64,000 nt of DNA, from contig MCGO01000006.1 in assembly GCA_002104985.1 (NCBI GenBank), positions 806,001 to 870,000 of the forward strand, written 5' to 3'. Under the pieces are notes generated by a model, which worked only from the letters and a program-made list of their open reading frames with translations, made no database searches and was not told the origin of the DNA. The stretch's first letter is position 1, and the number at the start of each line of letters is the position of its first letter. The DNA is from Rhizoclosmatium globosum. Its lineage: Eukaryota > Chytridiomycota > Chytridiomycetes > Chytridiales > Chytriomycetaceae. Shown piece after piece: positions 1 through 16,694 of this stretch. A program made the position numbers and the translations under genes.

Positions 1-460
1 TTCTTTTCGTTACTCCATCAACGGTATTCCCTAAATCACACCCAGCTCAACACACTCACGTCCGAAGTCAAGATCCACAACACCCGGAAGTCATTCTCAT
101 GGATGAACTCTCGAAATCATGCGTGACCGCGACGAGTCTGTGAAAGCTCTGGAAACTCAAGTGGAGACTTTGAAGAATGAGAACAGTCTGTTGAGGGACG
201 GGTGAAGGGTTGGAAACGAATTGGGCGAGTTCAGAGAGGTTTTCGTGTTTACCTTTAGTTTGTATTTACTGAACCTTACATCTGCAGCTGTTTCAATCTC
301 TTGCTATTCCAAGTCCTGCCCTCTTCCCTGGATTATTCACTGCAACAAGAGGGTGATGTTTGATTGATAACATCTCTAAAACACAAATCAACTGAAATCG
401 ACTCTTGCTCATAACAAATCAATCCATAAAAGCCCAACTTCACATCCATTTATTTTCTTT
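1..460 (+). repeat. Truncated second copy of the 3' part of the gene at 931-2407
   Basis: Positions 1 to about 290 match about 1806-2110 closely: the same intron end, the same coiled-coil exon and the same start of the following intron. Positions about 300-460 match about 2415-2560, which lies beyond the stop codon of the complete gene. The Ser/Arg-rich last exon (about 2130-2410) is missing from this copy. It is therefore a segmental duplicate with an internal deletion of roughly 0.3 kb, probably part of a larger duplicate that continues to the left of the window. No intact reading frame is present. Two frame breaks in the coiled-coil exon occur at the same places as in the complete copy. 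Confidence 0.85.
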
Positions 461-930
461 TTTATTTTTTATTCTAGTATACCAAAATATCCTTCCTCCA
501 ATTTTCTGACTATACAAGAATACCGACACTGACTCTTGAACAAAACCCATACAGATTCACAATGCCCATATTATCATGAGGTAGGAGCTGAGGGATTCAC
601 CTGTGAATCTGATAACAAAATCTTATACAGTTTGTATTCTGTTCATCAATTAGTCTTTGAATAAATCATATTGGGTTGAGAGGTCGTTGAGATTGGTGGT
701 AGCAGGGCGGACGAGAACTGTCTAACAAAAAGGATTTATGATTACTATTCTTCTGAAAATTGTATTATTTTAATCGGTTTCTTTTCCCTTCTCTTAATTT
801 GATGTGGAAGTGTCTTTCGTGAATTCCAACCCACGTCAGTTGTTACCACCCAACAACCACCACCAAAGTCCAAACAACCAACCAAACAACGCAACAAACC
901 CTTCTCGACCAATCAGAACCAAGCAACCAA
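461..930. other. Intergenic, AT-rich, probable 5' region of the next gene
   Basis: No coding potential that I can support. The last 90 bases are rich in CA and CAA repeats and lead into the ATG at 931. Confidence 0.5.
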
Positions 931-2407
931 ATGGCGTTTACCGGATCGCTTCTTTCATCGCTTGGCCGCGTCTCAGTCGCGCCATCGTCGTCGTCGGTGC
1001 TGCTGAGTCATCACAGCGATGCCTTTCTGTCAGCGCAAAGTGCGGCGCTCGAGTCATTGCCTGCAACAATCGCGAAAATTGGAGGATCGTTTGGGGCGCG
1101 AGAACTGGCGCGCGTGAGTGATTAGTCATTCGTCATTTGGAATGGTAATACCAAAGTGAATACAGTCTCTTTCAGCGGCAGCTTTGCTTAGTGCGAGGCT
1201 GGCGGAAGTAGGGGCGGCATGGAGCAGCCTGTTATGGCGGTGGCTCCTGTCTCTCTTGTTGCACACAGATACATTGTGCAGAATCAATTGCAGAGCTCTC
1301 CTACTCTTGCAATTGATACGTGAGTCTCTCTTTTCGTATACTCATCAATCTGATTGGAATATTTTGTAGATGGAAGTCCTTACTCTCCATTCTCCGCTCG
1401 GCCGTCTCAACAGCCTCTAAAGTTCTTCCCGTCGTGGGCGGAATCGTGATCGTAACTGCAATCTCTGCAATCGCTCTGCACGTGCGAACGTCCGCCTTCC
1501 AAAGTGGAAACTCCTCAAAAACGATATCAATGCCCAAGAGGAACAAAATCGAATCACAATCCTTGAGAATAATCAAACTCATCACAGAATTGCTAGACCG
1601 GATCCAACCGGAATGTCCGTCACAGAACTCCAATCTGAAATCGTGGCTCTCAGAGCTGAGTTGGACCAATACCGCTCCTTGATTGTCGCCAACAAGGGAA
1701 GAGAAAGTCCAAGTGCTGAAATTGGGTCTTACGAAGCACTTTCGGAATCGTATATGCGCGAACTGGAATTGACCAATGCGAAGCTTGTACACCAGGTAAA
1801 TCTCATTTCTTTTCGTTACTACACCAAACCAACTGTAATCATACCATCATATCTAGCTCAACACACTCACGTCCGAAGTCAAGATCCACAATACACGTGA
1901 AGTTATTCTCATGGATGAACTCTCAAAATCATGCGTGACCGGGACGAGTCTGTGAAAGCTTTGGAAACTCAAGTGGAGACTTTGCAGAATGAAAGCAGTC
2001 TGTTGAGGGACGCGTGAAGGGATTGGAAGAAGAGTTGGGCGAGTTGAGAGAGGTTTGTGTTTTACTGGTTTTTGTATTGTCGTTTCTCAGTCTTCTTAGT
2101 TGTTTCAATCTCTTGCTGCTCCAAGTCTCGCTCGTCCTCCCGAATGTCGTCGCGTTCGTCAGGAATGACCAGTGTGTCTCGTGGACGTAGAAGTGTGCGT
2201 TCTGGAAGTGACGTGGATCCGATTATTCCTATCCTCAGTTTGGAAAATTCGAGTTTGTGGGACAAGAACAGTGTTCGTTCAACTACCCAAAGAGTTGAAC
2301 CAGTTGGTGTAGTCGAAGGTGGAGGTGATGTTGGGTTGGGTGGTGAAATGTGGGAGAGTGTGTTTGCGGAAGGGGAGAAATTGAAGGGTGGGAATGTCTT
2401 GGATTAA
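931..2407 (+). CDS. Coiled-coil protein with a hydrophobic segment, frame-broken
   Basis: Not a recognised family. Exons read as 931-1113, 1192-1319, 1370 to about 1795, then about 1857-2050 and about 2100-2407. The ATG at 931 opens a Ser/Ala-rich N-terminus. Exon 3 encodes a probable membrane segment (VLPVVGGIVIVTAISAIAL). A long heptad-rich coiled coil follows (TELQSEIVALRAELDQY onward), then a Ser/Arg-rich tail ending at the TAA at 2407. The frame must shift by one base near 1517 (A run), near 1940 and near 2018 for the coiled coil to stay continuous. The last two breaks are also present in the partial copy at 1-290. It could be a tail-anchored or organelle-tethered coiled-coil protein, but that is inference. 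It may be a pseudogene or carry consensus errors. Confidence 0.5.
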
Positions 2408-2590
2408 GTGTTTTGCAACTCCTGAATTACTCACTGCAACAAGAGGGTGATGTTTGATTGATTCGTGATAGCAGATATAAAGAACAAATCGACTGAAATC
2501 GAGTCTTGCTAATAACGAATCAATCCATAAAAGCCCAGCTTCATCTCCGTCTGTTTCTTTTTTCCACTGATTTCTTGGATTTCAAATAAT

Positions 2591-6937
<4,347 letters not shown>

Positions 6938-7136
6938 AAGGATAATTATTTCGATTGGAATAAATCTCATGTTATTATGTTTTTGGAAGGTTCAGGGAAA
7001 ACAATGAAAAAGGATATTTTCCTTCCACATCCACATCAACTGTAACGTGGTGGGTCATTCGACTCGTTTGTAACGTTAAGACCCAAATCAGGAGACAAAA
7101 CTCCCGCGGCCTTTCCTATTTCAACTTGGATTGGTG

Positions 7137-8276
7137 CTAACAAGAATTCCGTGTTGGGGTCATTTCAGGCTTCATGTCTTGCAACAAGTGAGCAATAGTT
7201 CTCAAATCTCTATGATCATTCCAATGCTCTAACAACGTCTTCAGATTCATCAAGTGAATACCGATGAACTGAAGGGACATGATGAGTTTGGATCTGAGGA
7301 CGCAACGTGGTTTGGACTCTAACCAATTCTTGTGCTTTTCAACAAGAATTTGTAAAGGCGATTGACTTCAGTGATCATAACTATTGGATCAATTTAATGC
7401 CAAACGTTCCAATGAGCATGAAATGGCTTTATACCTGATGTGCCCTCTTCGTTGTAATTGCCGCTTGTTCTGGCCGCCAGTGAGGTTCAAACACAAATTT
7501 CTTTTTGCACAACGAAAAAGATGAAAATCTGGCTAATGGTTGATGCCACATTACAGCATTTGAAACAATCTGGCGCGAAAGAACCGCCAAATTCTCAGCA
7601 TATTCTGGATTTAGGGAAGCGGGGACGTCAAGTGCATGCGAGACTTCATACAAAGCGCGAAACGCATTGTGCAGATTCTGTGCAGCATCGTTAAACATAG
7701 TAACAGATTTATCAAGGACTCTGGAATACACAATCTCGTCCAAATCGTTTGCAACCACCATCAGTTTTGTCAACACGACAAACCACTCAATTTGAGCTTC
7801 TTTGTGGTTTGAAAAAACGTTCTCTAGCTTTAGAAGTTCTCTTTCGTTATTGGAAATCAATGTCTCCAAATCGACTTGGTTGGAAGTTGCTACGGCCAAA
7901 GCATTGGCTGTTTTAGTTTTTGATTTTGCAAAGACGAGGCCTTTTGTTGCTGCTGTAGCTAGATCAACTTCTGTCTTTGCGTCATCGAGTTTGATCTTCT
8001 TGAGTTCGATGGATCGCTTCAATTCTAGAATACGTTTGGCCTGTACGTCAGTTATTCAAATAGTTATGGCATTAGATCGCTTCAAGACAAACCTCTGGGC
8101 TCTGAGCTGCTTCTGACACCTTGTTGGTGAGATGCACTCAAGGTATTGTCAATAGTGTTGCACAACCATAGCGAAGTCTCACCATACTGACGGCAGAGTT
8201 GATCAAGAGCAGAATGGCCAATCATTTGGTGTTTTTGTGAGTTCGAAATTATCCCAAATTTGGTGGGAGAGCTGCA
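7137..8276 (-). CDS. Helical BAR-like protein
   Basis: The minus-strand gene starts at the ATG at 8276 (MQLSHQIWDNFELTK) and ends at the TAG at 7137-7139, with introns near 8040-8095 and 7378-7433. The first exon shifts frame once and continues into GHSALDQLCRQYGETSLWLC. The core exon is almost entirely alpha-helical and charged (LKRSIELKKIKLDDAKTEVD, later NNERELLKLENVFSNHKEAQ). The pattern of an N-terminal amphipathic region, a helix containing LDDAK-type repeats and a later helix with EAQIEWF resembles BAR/AH membrane-curvature proteins. This is pattern recognition only; a generic coiled-coil protein is the alternative. The last exon encodes a Leu-rich helix (MNLKTLLEHWNDHRDLRTIA). It is convergent with the ABC transporter and divergent from EMG1 (166 bp between starts). 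Confidence 0.5.
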
Positions 8277-8442
8277 TAGCGGACTCGGACTTTCAAATGA
8301 GGTTTTCTGATTAGAACTTTGTTATCTGTTACTTAAAGTTTAATATAATATCTAAAACAGCTAGTATAAATGATGTATGTATACATTTACTTTTTACTCT
8401 GTCCTTTTTTTGTTTTTTCTCAACAACTCAACCTGAAATAAG

Positions 8443-9374
8443 ATGGAGTTCCTCAGACCTCAGCTGCCTCCAAAGACTGCCAAAACAGCAACCGAAAAGG
8501 CAACACAAAAGCGACTGATTGTTGTGCTGGAACAGGCTTCACTGGAAACTGTCAAACTTGTATGATTCAAATGTGAAAGTGTTTAGTGGAAGCTGATGCT
8601 GGAACCTTACAGGGCAAAGGAAAGGAAGGCACTATGCTCTGTTAAACTGCGACGACCACGGACACATTCTCAAGAAGAACAAGCGGGATCTGTCAGAGAG
8701 TCGACCGGATATCTCCCACCAGGTACTTTTGGAAACCCGTCTCTATTCCTTGAAACCAGACGATTAAGCTCCATTTATTGTTAGTGTCTGTTGACGCTTC
8801 TCGATTCCCCATTGAACAAAGCTGGTTTACTCCAAGTATACATTCACACAACAAAGAACGTGTTGATTGAAGTGAACCCACACGTTCGTATCCCAAGAAC
8901 ATTCAAGCGATTCTGTGGATTGATGGGTAAGCGTCTTTTTCGGTGAATACGTCTGTCTGATAACTCGCCTAAACAATGTTTAGTCCAACTCTTGCACAAA
9001 TTATCTATTCGGTCTGTGGAAGGAACCGACAAGCTTTTGAATGTGATTGAAAGCCCTGTGACGAAACACTTGCCTCCAAATGCTCGTAAAATTACAATGA
9101 GTTCGGATTCACCTGTTGTGAAGGTTGGGGAATATGTCAAGACTTTGCCAAAGGATGAGCCTATTGTATTCTTTATTGGAGCTATGGGTGAGTTTTTTTG
9201 CTCGGGTTTTAAGGCTGGAGTATGTTCTGACTCTTTGGTTTAGCGCATGGAAAGGATGACTGGGTGGACGATATTGTGGATGAAAAGATTTCTATCTCTG
9301 AGTATCCTTTGAGTGCAAGTGTTACGTGTGGAAAGCTTACGTGTGCGTTTGAGGATATGTGGGGAGTGTTGTAA
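8443..9374 (+). CDS. EMG1: Ribosome biogenesis protein Emg1/Nep1 (18S rRNA pseudouridine N1-methyltransferase)
   Basis: SPOUT-class methyltransferase that modifies a pseudouridine in 18S rRNA and is needed for small-subunit assembly in the nucleolus. Exons 8443-8559, 8613-8722, 8785-8926, 8984-9187, 9244-9374. The protein reads [16 protein letters not shown], then [80 protein letters not shown] and a C-terminal FFIGAMAHGKDDW segment that ends in FEDMWGVL. These blocks are diagnostic of the family and the length is normal. One single-base frame break lies near 8632, between GKGKE and YALLNC. The gene is divergent from the BAR-like gene, with 166 bp between start codons. Confidence 0.93.
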
Positions 9375-9522
9375 TCTGTTCTAGTGTTTTGGGTCAACAT
9401 CTGTGTAATCGGACCAAAGAGCATATTAACACGACATTAAAGTATAAAATGCGTAATAATCGTTCTGTTTGACTTCAATTCAACAATAATTGCGATAATA
9501 AGTCAACTTCAAACACGGCTCG

Positions 9523-11766
9523 ATGCAGAGCAACCCACCACCAACACAGAGCAGTTTCACCAACCGGCTCATGTCTTCGATCACCGGCAGCGATGGCACT
9601 TCATTCAGCATATTCGGACGCAAAGAAAGACTTGTTCGGACTTCAGCGCCGGTTCCAGTTCGGGAAACACCCGTTCCCGATTCATCATTTGATCCAGATG
9701 TTGTTGAACTCTACAGCAGTGCCAGTCTGTCTCGGCTGGAACGATCGGCTTCGGTTGGGGCTTTGAGCAGGGACGAGGTGAGCACTGAGATGGTGGTGGT
9801 AGTGTAGTAGTAGTAGTGTGTCTGATGGATAGTTGGTAATAGTTGACTGGATCGCCGGTTTCTGGCTTCAGACGGCCGAGTAGCACTACTAGGGCTCCAC
9901 ATGCATTCCAGGTAGGGTTGTTAAGTGGGTGGCAGTGGCGGTTGGAGGAGCTAATTGGCTGTTTGACAGGCGGATGTATCATCAACTGTTCCTATTCCTC
10001 GTTCAAGGTCGTCTCGGCCAGCTATGCGGCATGAACATGTGCGTTGTATTGTACTCTTTGGTTTCTGTATAGATTGTAACCATGAGAGCAGAAGGACTCG
10101 AGGCAATTTGAACTGGTTCCGATGGAGCGTACAGATTCGTTATCGGTAAGTTGGTTTATTCTATATAATTGTATTTAAATTGGTTTATATTAGGGGAGCT
10201 CATCGTATATGTTGAATCGATCAACAAAAGATGTGGAACGCAAGCAATCTAACGTACGTAGTGAACGAAAAGCTAGTGTTTTATTAAAACAATATGAAAT
10301 ACCAGCCAGAGTCTCTTCGTGCCAACTATCGAGGCGAAGATTCCCTCCACCGAAAGCCGAGTCTGGGTTCTAACTCAACAGTCACAGTTTCAAACACCCG
10401 TTCTGCAACTGATGCATGGAACACCGATATGGAATCTATGGTCCAAGAACTGAACAACATTATCACTCTCCAACGCCTCCGTCTCGAAAACGCTGCTCAA
10501 GAGCTCGAAATTCGGGCCTCGAAAATCACGTCTCTTGAAAACGAATTAACCACCTCCTTTACATTCAAAAACGAAACAATCGATTCTCTACGTCGACAAC
10601 TTGAAGTGAAAGAAACCGCGTTGGAGACTCTGAATCAACAGATGGATAACCTGTCAGAGAACACTGCGTCTGCGTTGTTGCTTAAAGACCAGGAAATTCA
10701 GGCTCTCAAGTCGGAGATGGAGATGGCGAATGCACAACACCAGTCTGCACTTGAGTCGAGTCTTGTGGCGCGAGAAATGGATGCTGTGATGCATTCTCGT
10801 GAAATAGAGGAATTGACGAGGCAGTTGAATGTTGCTTTCCAGTCTGCGGAAACTGTATCTACTCTCAAGACTGAAGTTAAGCTTTTGCAATCTCAATTGT
10901 CGACTTTCCATGAAGTTGGTGTTATTATTCGGGATCCTACGTCTGCTGCAGATAGATTGGCGGAACTGTTGCAGGCGAAGGACGCTGAACTTGTTGCGAC
11001 TCAGAATGAACTAACTCCTTCTTCACGGATATGAAAGCGATTGAAGCTGGACATTTGAAGACGATTTCAGATTTGGAAGCGAAATTGGAGGAGGCGTACA
11101 AGTCGAATAATTTGATGGTTGTGGAAGCTGACAAGGAACTCAATGTCCTGAACAAAGAGTTGAAAGAGTTGCGCGTTGACTCCGAAGGAAAAGATATCGA
11201 TCCTCGAGACGCAATCATCAATAGTCTTCAAAAAGAGCTTGCACAAATCAAGAAACAAATCGAAGAGATTTTGGCAGTTGACGATTCCACAAGTTCATCA
11301 AACAGTCAACCAAAGCATCCATACGTTGTACAAACAGCAATGAAAGGCGCGCTCACACAAGTATCCCGCCAACTCGTCAAAGATCAACTCGAAACCCTAA
11401 ATCAAACGCCAAAACAATCACTAAATCGTACAAATTCACGCAATTCTACAAAATCGACTCTATGCTCCAACAAATATGTACCTTTTGAATAGAATGGATT
11501 CAGCGCTATCCGACTCTCTCGCTGCAACTTCGTCGTCCTCCGCGTCTGGATCGGGAACCAACTGCGGCTTGGGTTGAAACGAATTCGGCGCTGTTGAAGG
11601 CGAGTTCTGAGTTCAAGAGCTTGAAACACATGTTGTCGAGTCTTATTGAAGATTGAATCGGGAGAAGACGCAGATTGGGGTGTCTGCGCAGGAGACAAAG
11701 GCGTTTGTGGCGTGGATTCGGGGGTTAGATAAGGAGCTTAGCAGAGTTCAAGATATGTTACGATAG
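9523..11766 (+). CDS. Long coiled-coil protein with disordered N-terminus
   Basis: Unrecognised family. Exons that keep frame: 9523-9777, 9843-9911, 9970-10038, 10092-10145, 10194-10253, 10306-11766. The first five exons encode a Ser/Arg/Pro-rich disordered region (MQSNPPPTQSSFTNRLMSSI...). The last exon is about 480 residues of coiled coil (MVQELNNIITLQRLRLENAA, LLQAKDAELVATQNEL), with a short non-helical stretch at the VDDSTSSSNSQ region. It ends with a helix (WIRGLDKELSRVQDMLR) at the TAG at 11766. Breaks near 11015, 11485 and 11655 are each repaired by one base. A centrosomal, basal-body or tethering role would be typical for such an architecture, but nothing here proves it. Confidence 0.7.
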
Positions 11767-11992
11767 ATTTGGTTTTAAGTTCATTACAGTTCATTAGATA
11801 TTCTTTACCTGGTTTATTCTTTGTGTGCTTGAATTTTCCGAAGTGTTTTTGCAAATCTGAAAGGATTGACACTGCCTCCCTGCTTTCCTTCTCGTGTCCT
11901 CACTTCTAAACCATTGAAAATCTCTCTTTGGAACCTGCTTTTAACGTCACCTTCTCTTCTCGTTGCGGCTTTTGGATATATAAACAGGAACA

Positions 11993-14268
11993 ATGTCAAC
12001 TGCAGTGAAGGAGAACCCTGCGCTTCCGAAGCTTGCTCTTCCAGAAAGTAAGCCGAACGAGTTGTATTCTCTGAAACTCTAAACACAAACACGCTGTCGC
12101 ATAGGTTTCCCAAGAAACGTGACTACACCTCCGATTCCACTATACACTCAACGCCGTCACCACGATAACGACGTGTTCCAGCGTCCACCCTACGTTGTTC
12201 GTATGCCTGAAAAGGAGTTTGTTAAAGCACGTGCACTTGCCTTGACAACAAAGACTGATGTACAAGTCCGTGTTGACCAAATGAAAGTGGAGGTGATGAC
12301 TCACGTGTATATTCCAAGTAACACCTTCCGTTAAAACCCCCCATTATAATAATACAGAAAGAACAACTCCACTCCAAATCCCAAAACATGGTCAAGTCAT
12401 GGGGAAACACATCCTCGGCCAACGTGCGAAACGGCTCGCGTTCCAAGCTGAGAAAGATCGTCTTGCTGAAGCTGAACGAAACAGAATCGACGCTGAGTGG
12501 CATGTCATCCAAACGCAGGAACGAAAGGAACGCGTTGCAAAGGCGAGGTTGATGCAACACATGTCGCAGCCGCAGATGAGGGCTTTGAAGGATCAAATGA
12601 ATTTCTCGAATATCTTATATGTTCGTATAATTAATTATTTTTTTGGTTCTTGAGTGTGTGACTAATGCTAGTGGACATAGGAACGTGAGATGCAGATTAA
12701 ACACAAGAAGGAATTGGATGCTTTACTCAAGGCGCATGAGTATGATGAATCGGAAGCACTGAGGAGAGATAAAGAGGCTGAGATTCGCGAAATCGTTAAG
12801 GCGGAGTTGAGTTATCGAGATCGATTGCGGTGTGCTGATGCACAGCATGAGCAATCTAAGCGAGAGCATTTGATTAAGATCCAGGAACGAGAGGTGAGTT
12901 TTGCAAGATTTTCCATTGCGTCACTGATGAGTTGTTCGTTCAGGCTGAAAAAGCGGAGCAAGCTATTATCGACAAACGAATTAGTGAAGAGTTGGCAGCT
13001 GAGAGGCTTGCTGCACAAATTCGGAAACGAGAGATGGTGAAGGCGACTAATATCTCGTTGAAAAAGAACATTGAGGATAGAAAGGTTTGTGTTGGTTTTC
13101 ATAGTCGATATAGATGTTCTGAATATTGTTTGTTAGATTGCACAAGCTCTGATTAAAGAAGAGGATGATGACCAGCAATTCGTCAATGACCATTTTAACC
13201 ACATGCAAGCCAAAGTTGTTGCGATTAAAAAGCAGCGAGAGCGCCAGACTAATGAGTGAGCTCACAGAAAATTTGGATTGCGGATGCTAATCGATTCCAA
13301 AGGCAAAAGAAAAGACGTTCACCAAAGTCGCAAACTTGAATCTTAGTCTCAACTCTGAACGCGAGAAAAAACTTGACGAGTTTTGTTACCAACGATTGCA
13401 CGCTGGCGATGGAGAATTCGAACGCGCTGAAGCTGAGAAACAGCGGAAGAGGGATGCTCGCATTGCTGAGATTAAGGAGGATAGGCTGCTTAAGGTATGA
13501 GTAACATTATTGATTGAGATGGCTGATTTAGGTTGTTAGATTAAAGAGCGTCTTGCGCGAGAGAAGAAGGAGTGGGAGGAAGGCGTGTTGACCAAGCTTG
13601 AAAACGAGGACAAGAAAGTTCAAGCTGATAACGAGTACATGCAGAATTATATTACCAAGACGAGTCGATGCAAGGAGATTCAAAAGTGGCATATTAAGCA
13701 GATGGTGGGTGGTTTGTTTGAGTCCTCCTCTTTTTCAACTAACATGAATTAAATAGAAAGAAAAATCCGAGCTTTTGGCAAAGCAAGAGAAGGACAGAAA
13801 AGATCTTGAGAACTCATTGACGAAAGCGGTATGTTGTTTCAACATGTTCATACTACGTCTGACATTTCTTATATCAAACAGCTTCTCGACGAAAACCTCA
13901 AGTACGATGACTATGCAAAAGCAGCGGTTCAAGAATTCCAAGCGGAAGGAAAGAACGTTGTCCCGATTCTACGCGGAGTTCTTCGCAAGTCGCTTCCATT
14001 CCCACCCACTTCCCACTTCAAGAACATCAACACGTACCGCCGCCTCGGTTTCACTGTTCGTTATATTCCTACTGAACCCAAGGGCATGGATCCATGGCAA
14101 AATCGAAAGAGTCTTGCACCTGTTGGACAGACGTTGCCGCTTGCGCCAAATAGAAAGCATTGGGATCACGCTACAAATGCGCTTGATAAATTAGAATCGA
14201 GAACGGTTAATTTCAAGAAGGCGGATGTGCGTGCGACAGTCAGTAAGGACTATGGACAAGACTTTTAA
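11993..14268 (+). CDS. CFAP210: CFAP210-like (CCDC173) axonemal microtubule inner protein
   Basis: Coiled-coil TPH-type protein of ciliary doublet microtubules; CFAP210 lies inside the A-tubule. The first exon (MSTAVKENPALPKLALPE) joins SFPRNVTTPPIPLYTQRRHH. The family-typical stretch begins KEQLHSKSQNMVKSWGNT and, after a one-base frame break near 12410, continues ILGQRAKRLAFQAEKDRLAE. It then shows the conserved MRALKDQMNFSNILY followed by EREMQIKHKKE. Charged helices continue over about eight exons to a globular tail (LPFPPTSHFKNINTYRRLGF) and the TAA at 14266-14268. Other TPH proteins (CFAP45, CFAP53, MNS1) are alternatives, but the KEQLHSKS...W.NT...GQR order fits CFAP210 best. A TATATAA sequence lies just upstream of the start. 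Expression during zoospore formation would be expected. Confidence 0.75.
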
Positions 14269-14480
14269 ATTTATATTCTTTTTTGTTGTTTTCTTTTTCT
14301 TTTTATTCTCTGTACCATAAAACATCGAACAGTTCTTTTTATTGCGATAAGTGATAAGACGATTCCAAGTCTGGACCAATCGCAATCGTTTGTCACAAAA
14401 ACGTGGTCTGGTTTCAAAATCTCCACTTTTGCTTTTCTTTTGTTGACAAGTGGGGAAGGGAAACAAGAACGCAAGAAACG

Positions 14481-16504
14481 ATGCACCTTCTTCTCACTGT
14501 CCTGGCAGCATCGCAATTAGTGTCAGCATTCGGGGCAGTGTGTTCGCATGACCAAACACCAACGTATCTCTCGCATTTAAAAGGAGCCTCAACGCCAACG
14601 TCCGTTTCCTCCTTGATCCTCCTTCATGCCACAAGAACTGCGTGGCCCACCTTCCCCTGATCCAAAACTATCCTCCAATGACAAAGAGGTTCGAGGGTCG
14701 TTCAAGAAGGGAAAGAAGGGCGGAAAGAAAGAAAAAGAAGGAAAGAAACCTCGAAAGAATCGGGAAAATGGAGACAATTCGGACCTGAGAGTCGCTTTTG
14801 TGGCTGATTGGGGCCTTGGAAAGAACCCCGCAAAAGTCATGAATTTGGTGGATGATTGGGGCGCGGAACTGGTGGTTTCGGTGCGTGTCTTGTCAAGTTG
14901 TTGCTGGATCCACTTAACAATCTGTCTAGGCTGGTGACTTTGACTATGTCGATTCGCCAGATGCGTTTATGGATATGATGGATACAGAAGTGGGGAAGGA
15001 CTTTCCTTTCATTGGATCAGTGGGTAATCATGACATTTTGGAGTGGTATGGTCGAGGGGGTTACCGCGACAGATTACTGGAGAAACTGGGTCGAATCAAA
15101 GATATCTCCTGTTATGGTGAATATGGTGCCAATATGGTATGCACTTGGCGTGGATGGTAAGTTCCAAAAATACGATCCTTGTCGTGTCATTCAGACTCAT
15201 AAACTCTTATTAACTCTGATTACCAATTTTAAAAGGTTTTTGTTATGTCTGGTGTCGGCTCTCTCGGTCAAAACCATGCTCAATTCATTGACCTCTCAAT
15301 GCAAAACTACAAATCAGTTCCCTGGAAAGTATGTTTCTGGCACAAGAACCAAAAAGCATATCAAACCGGTGACAAAGAAAACGAAACAGGTTACGAAGTC
15401 TATGGTGAGAATTCTTATTTCCTCTTCCCTCATCGTACTCACTCAACCCCGAAACCTATGCCAGAAACATGCAGAAAACACGGCGCCATCATCGCAACAG
15501 CCCACGAACACTCATACGAACGAACACACCTCATGTCCCACTTTGAATCCCAATCCATCGCATCTACAAACAACACACTCAACATCAAACCCGGCGAAAC
15601 ATTCGCATTCGTCAGCGGCCTCGGCGGCGAAAGCATGCGTAAATGGGTCAAGAAGGCAAACAAGAACCCTTGGTGGGCTTCTACCGTAAGTAAAGACAAC
15701 AAGGGCGAATACGGCGCGCTTCTCTGTAAATTCAATAAGGGTGGAGATCCAAACCTCGCTCGCTGTAAATTCAAGGATGTGAAGGGGAAGAAGTGGGATG
15801 ATTTCTGGGTCCACTCGGACCCGGATGGTGTTTCTGAGACGTATGCGGTATTTGATCGGAAGCCTGATGTTGAGCTTGTTGAAGTTGGGGTGGAGGGGGT
15901 GGAGGGGATTGTTTCTGTGGATCGTGTTCATGGCGGTGTTACTTGTGGGGGTTCTGTGCTTGGGCTTTCGAATTCAAGTGTGTCGTCGTATATCCATGCG
16001 TTGCGGTATCAAATACCTGCGACTGTTTTTGACCCGGTGAAGGGGGATGTTCTTCGAAGTGCGAGGTTGCAGGTTATGGGTGCGCATTCGGGGCGTGGGT
16101 TCCTGGGGCTGGTGGAAACAAGGATAGCTTTGGGAGTGAGGTTGTTGGATTCGGATTGGAAGTGCCGCTGTGTCGTCGATGGATACAGTACGGTGCTCTG
16201 ATAGCCAAGGGTCCTTGGTCAATGAAGATTCTGGGGATCTGATTTTGTTCAATCGCGGCAAAAGGAGCAGGGCGCTTTCCGGATTGACATGAGTGACAAC
16301 TTTGTAGAGTGGAGTTATGAAGATGAAGGATGGGAAGCTGGAGAAGTATGGAACTCGCCAGATATTTCAGCAATTGTTTCGGCAGGAATGGACTCATTAG
16401 GGCGAGTTGCCCTTCTAATGGACGGAAGTAGTTCGTTGGATTCAGAAGTTCGCTCCGTGTATGGTGTACATGGACGATGGGGCTTTGCGTCAGTCCCACA
16501 TTAG
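14481..16504 (+). CDS. Secreted calcineurin-like metallophosphoesterase with C-terminal DNRLRE/CBM96-like module
   Basis: Starts with a clear signal peptide (MHLLLTVLAASQLVSAFG). A Lys/Gly-rich linker precedes the phosphoesterase domain. Metal-binding blocks are FVADWGLGK (block I), AGDFDYVDSP (block II), GNHD (block III), a later FWHK His and AHEHSYER (block V, AHEH instead of GHxH). This is the purple acid phosphatase-like fold; the likely role is extracellular phosphate scavenging. After about residue 400 the sequence changes to SSYIHALRYQIPATVFDPVK, VLRSARLQVMGAHSG and later WSYEDEGWEAGEVWNSPDIS with ALLMDGSSS. This resembles the beta-sandwich DNRLRE/CBM96 carbohydrate-binding modules. 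Introns lie near 14882-14930 and 15157-15236. Several one-base breaks occur, including between the signal peptide and the linker and near 16150-16255. The C-terminal assignment is less sure than the enzyme. Confidence 0.75.
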
Positions 16505-16694
16505 TGCTTGAGGTTGAGAAGAAAAAACTGTGATGATGAGAACAGGACATTATGTGTTTGTACTTTGCATAAAAAATCATCGTTATGAGAATCACCATGT
16601 TGATAAAAACTACTAAGAACATTGCAAAATCACCAAACTATCTGCTGCAGAGTAAAAATAAGAAGCTTAAAAAGAAATGCGAACCAGCTTCAGT

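Noticed and set aside
10254..10305. Met at 10294 as the start of the coiled-coil gene
   Set aside because: It lies inside a GT-AG intron; splicing joins upstream exons in frame to 10306, giving a longer consistent protein.
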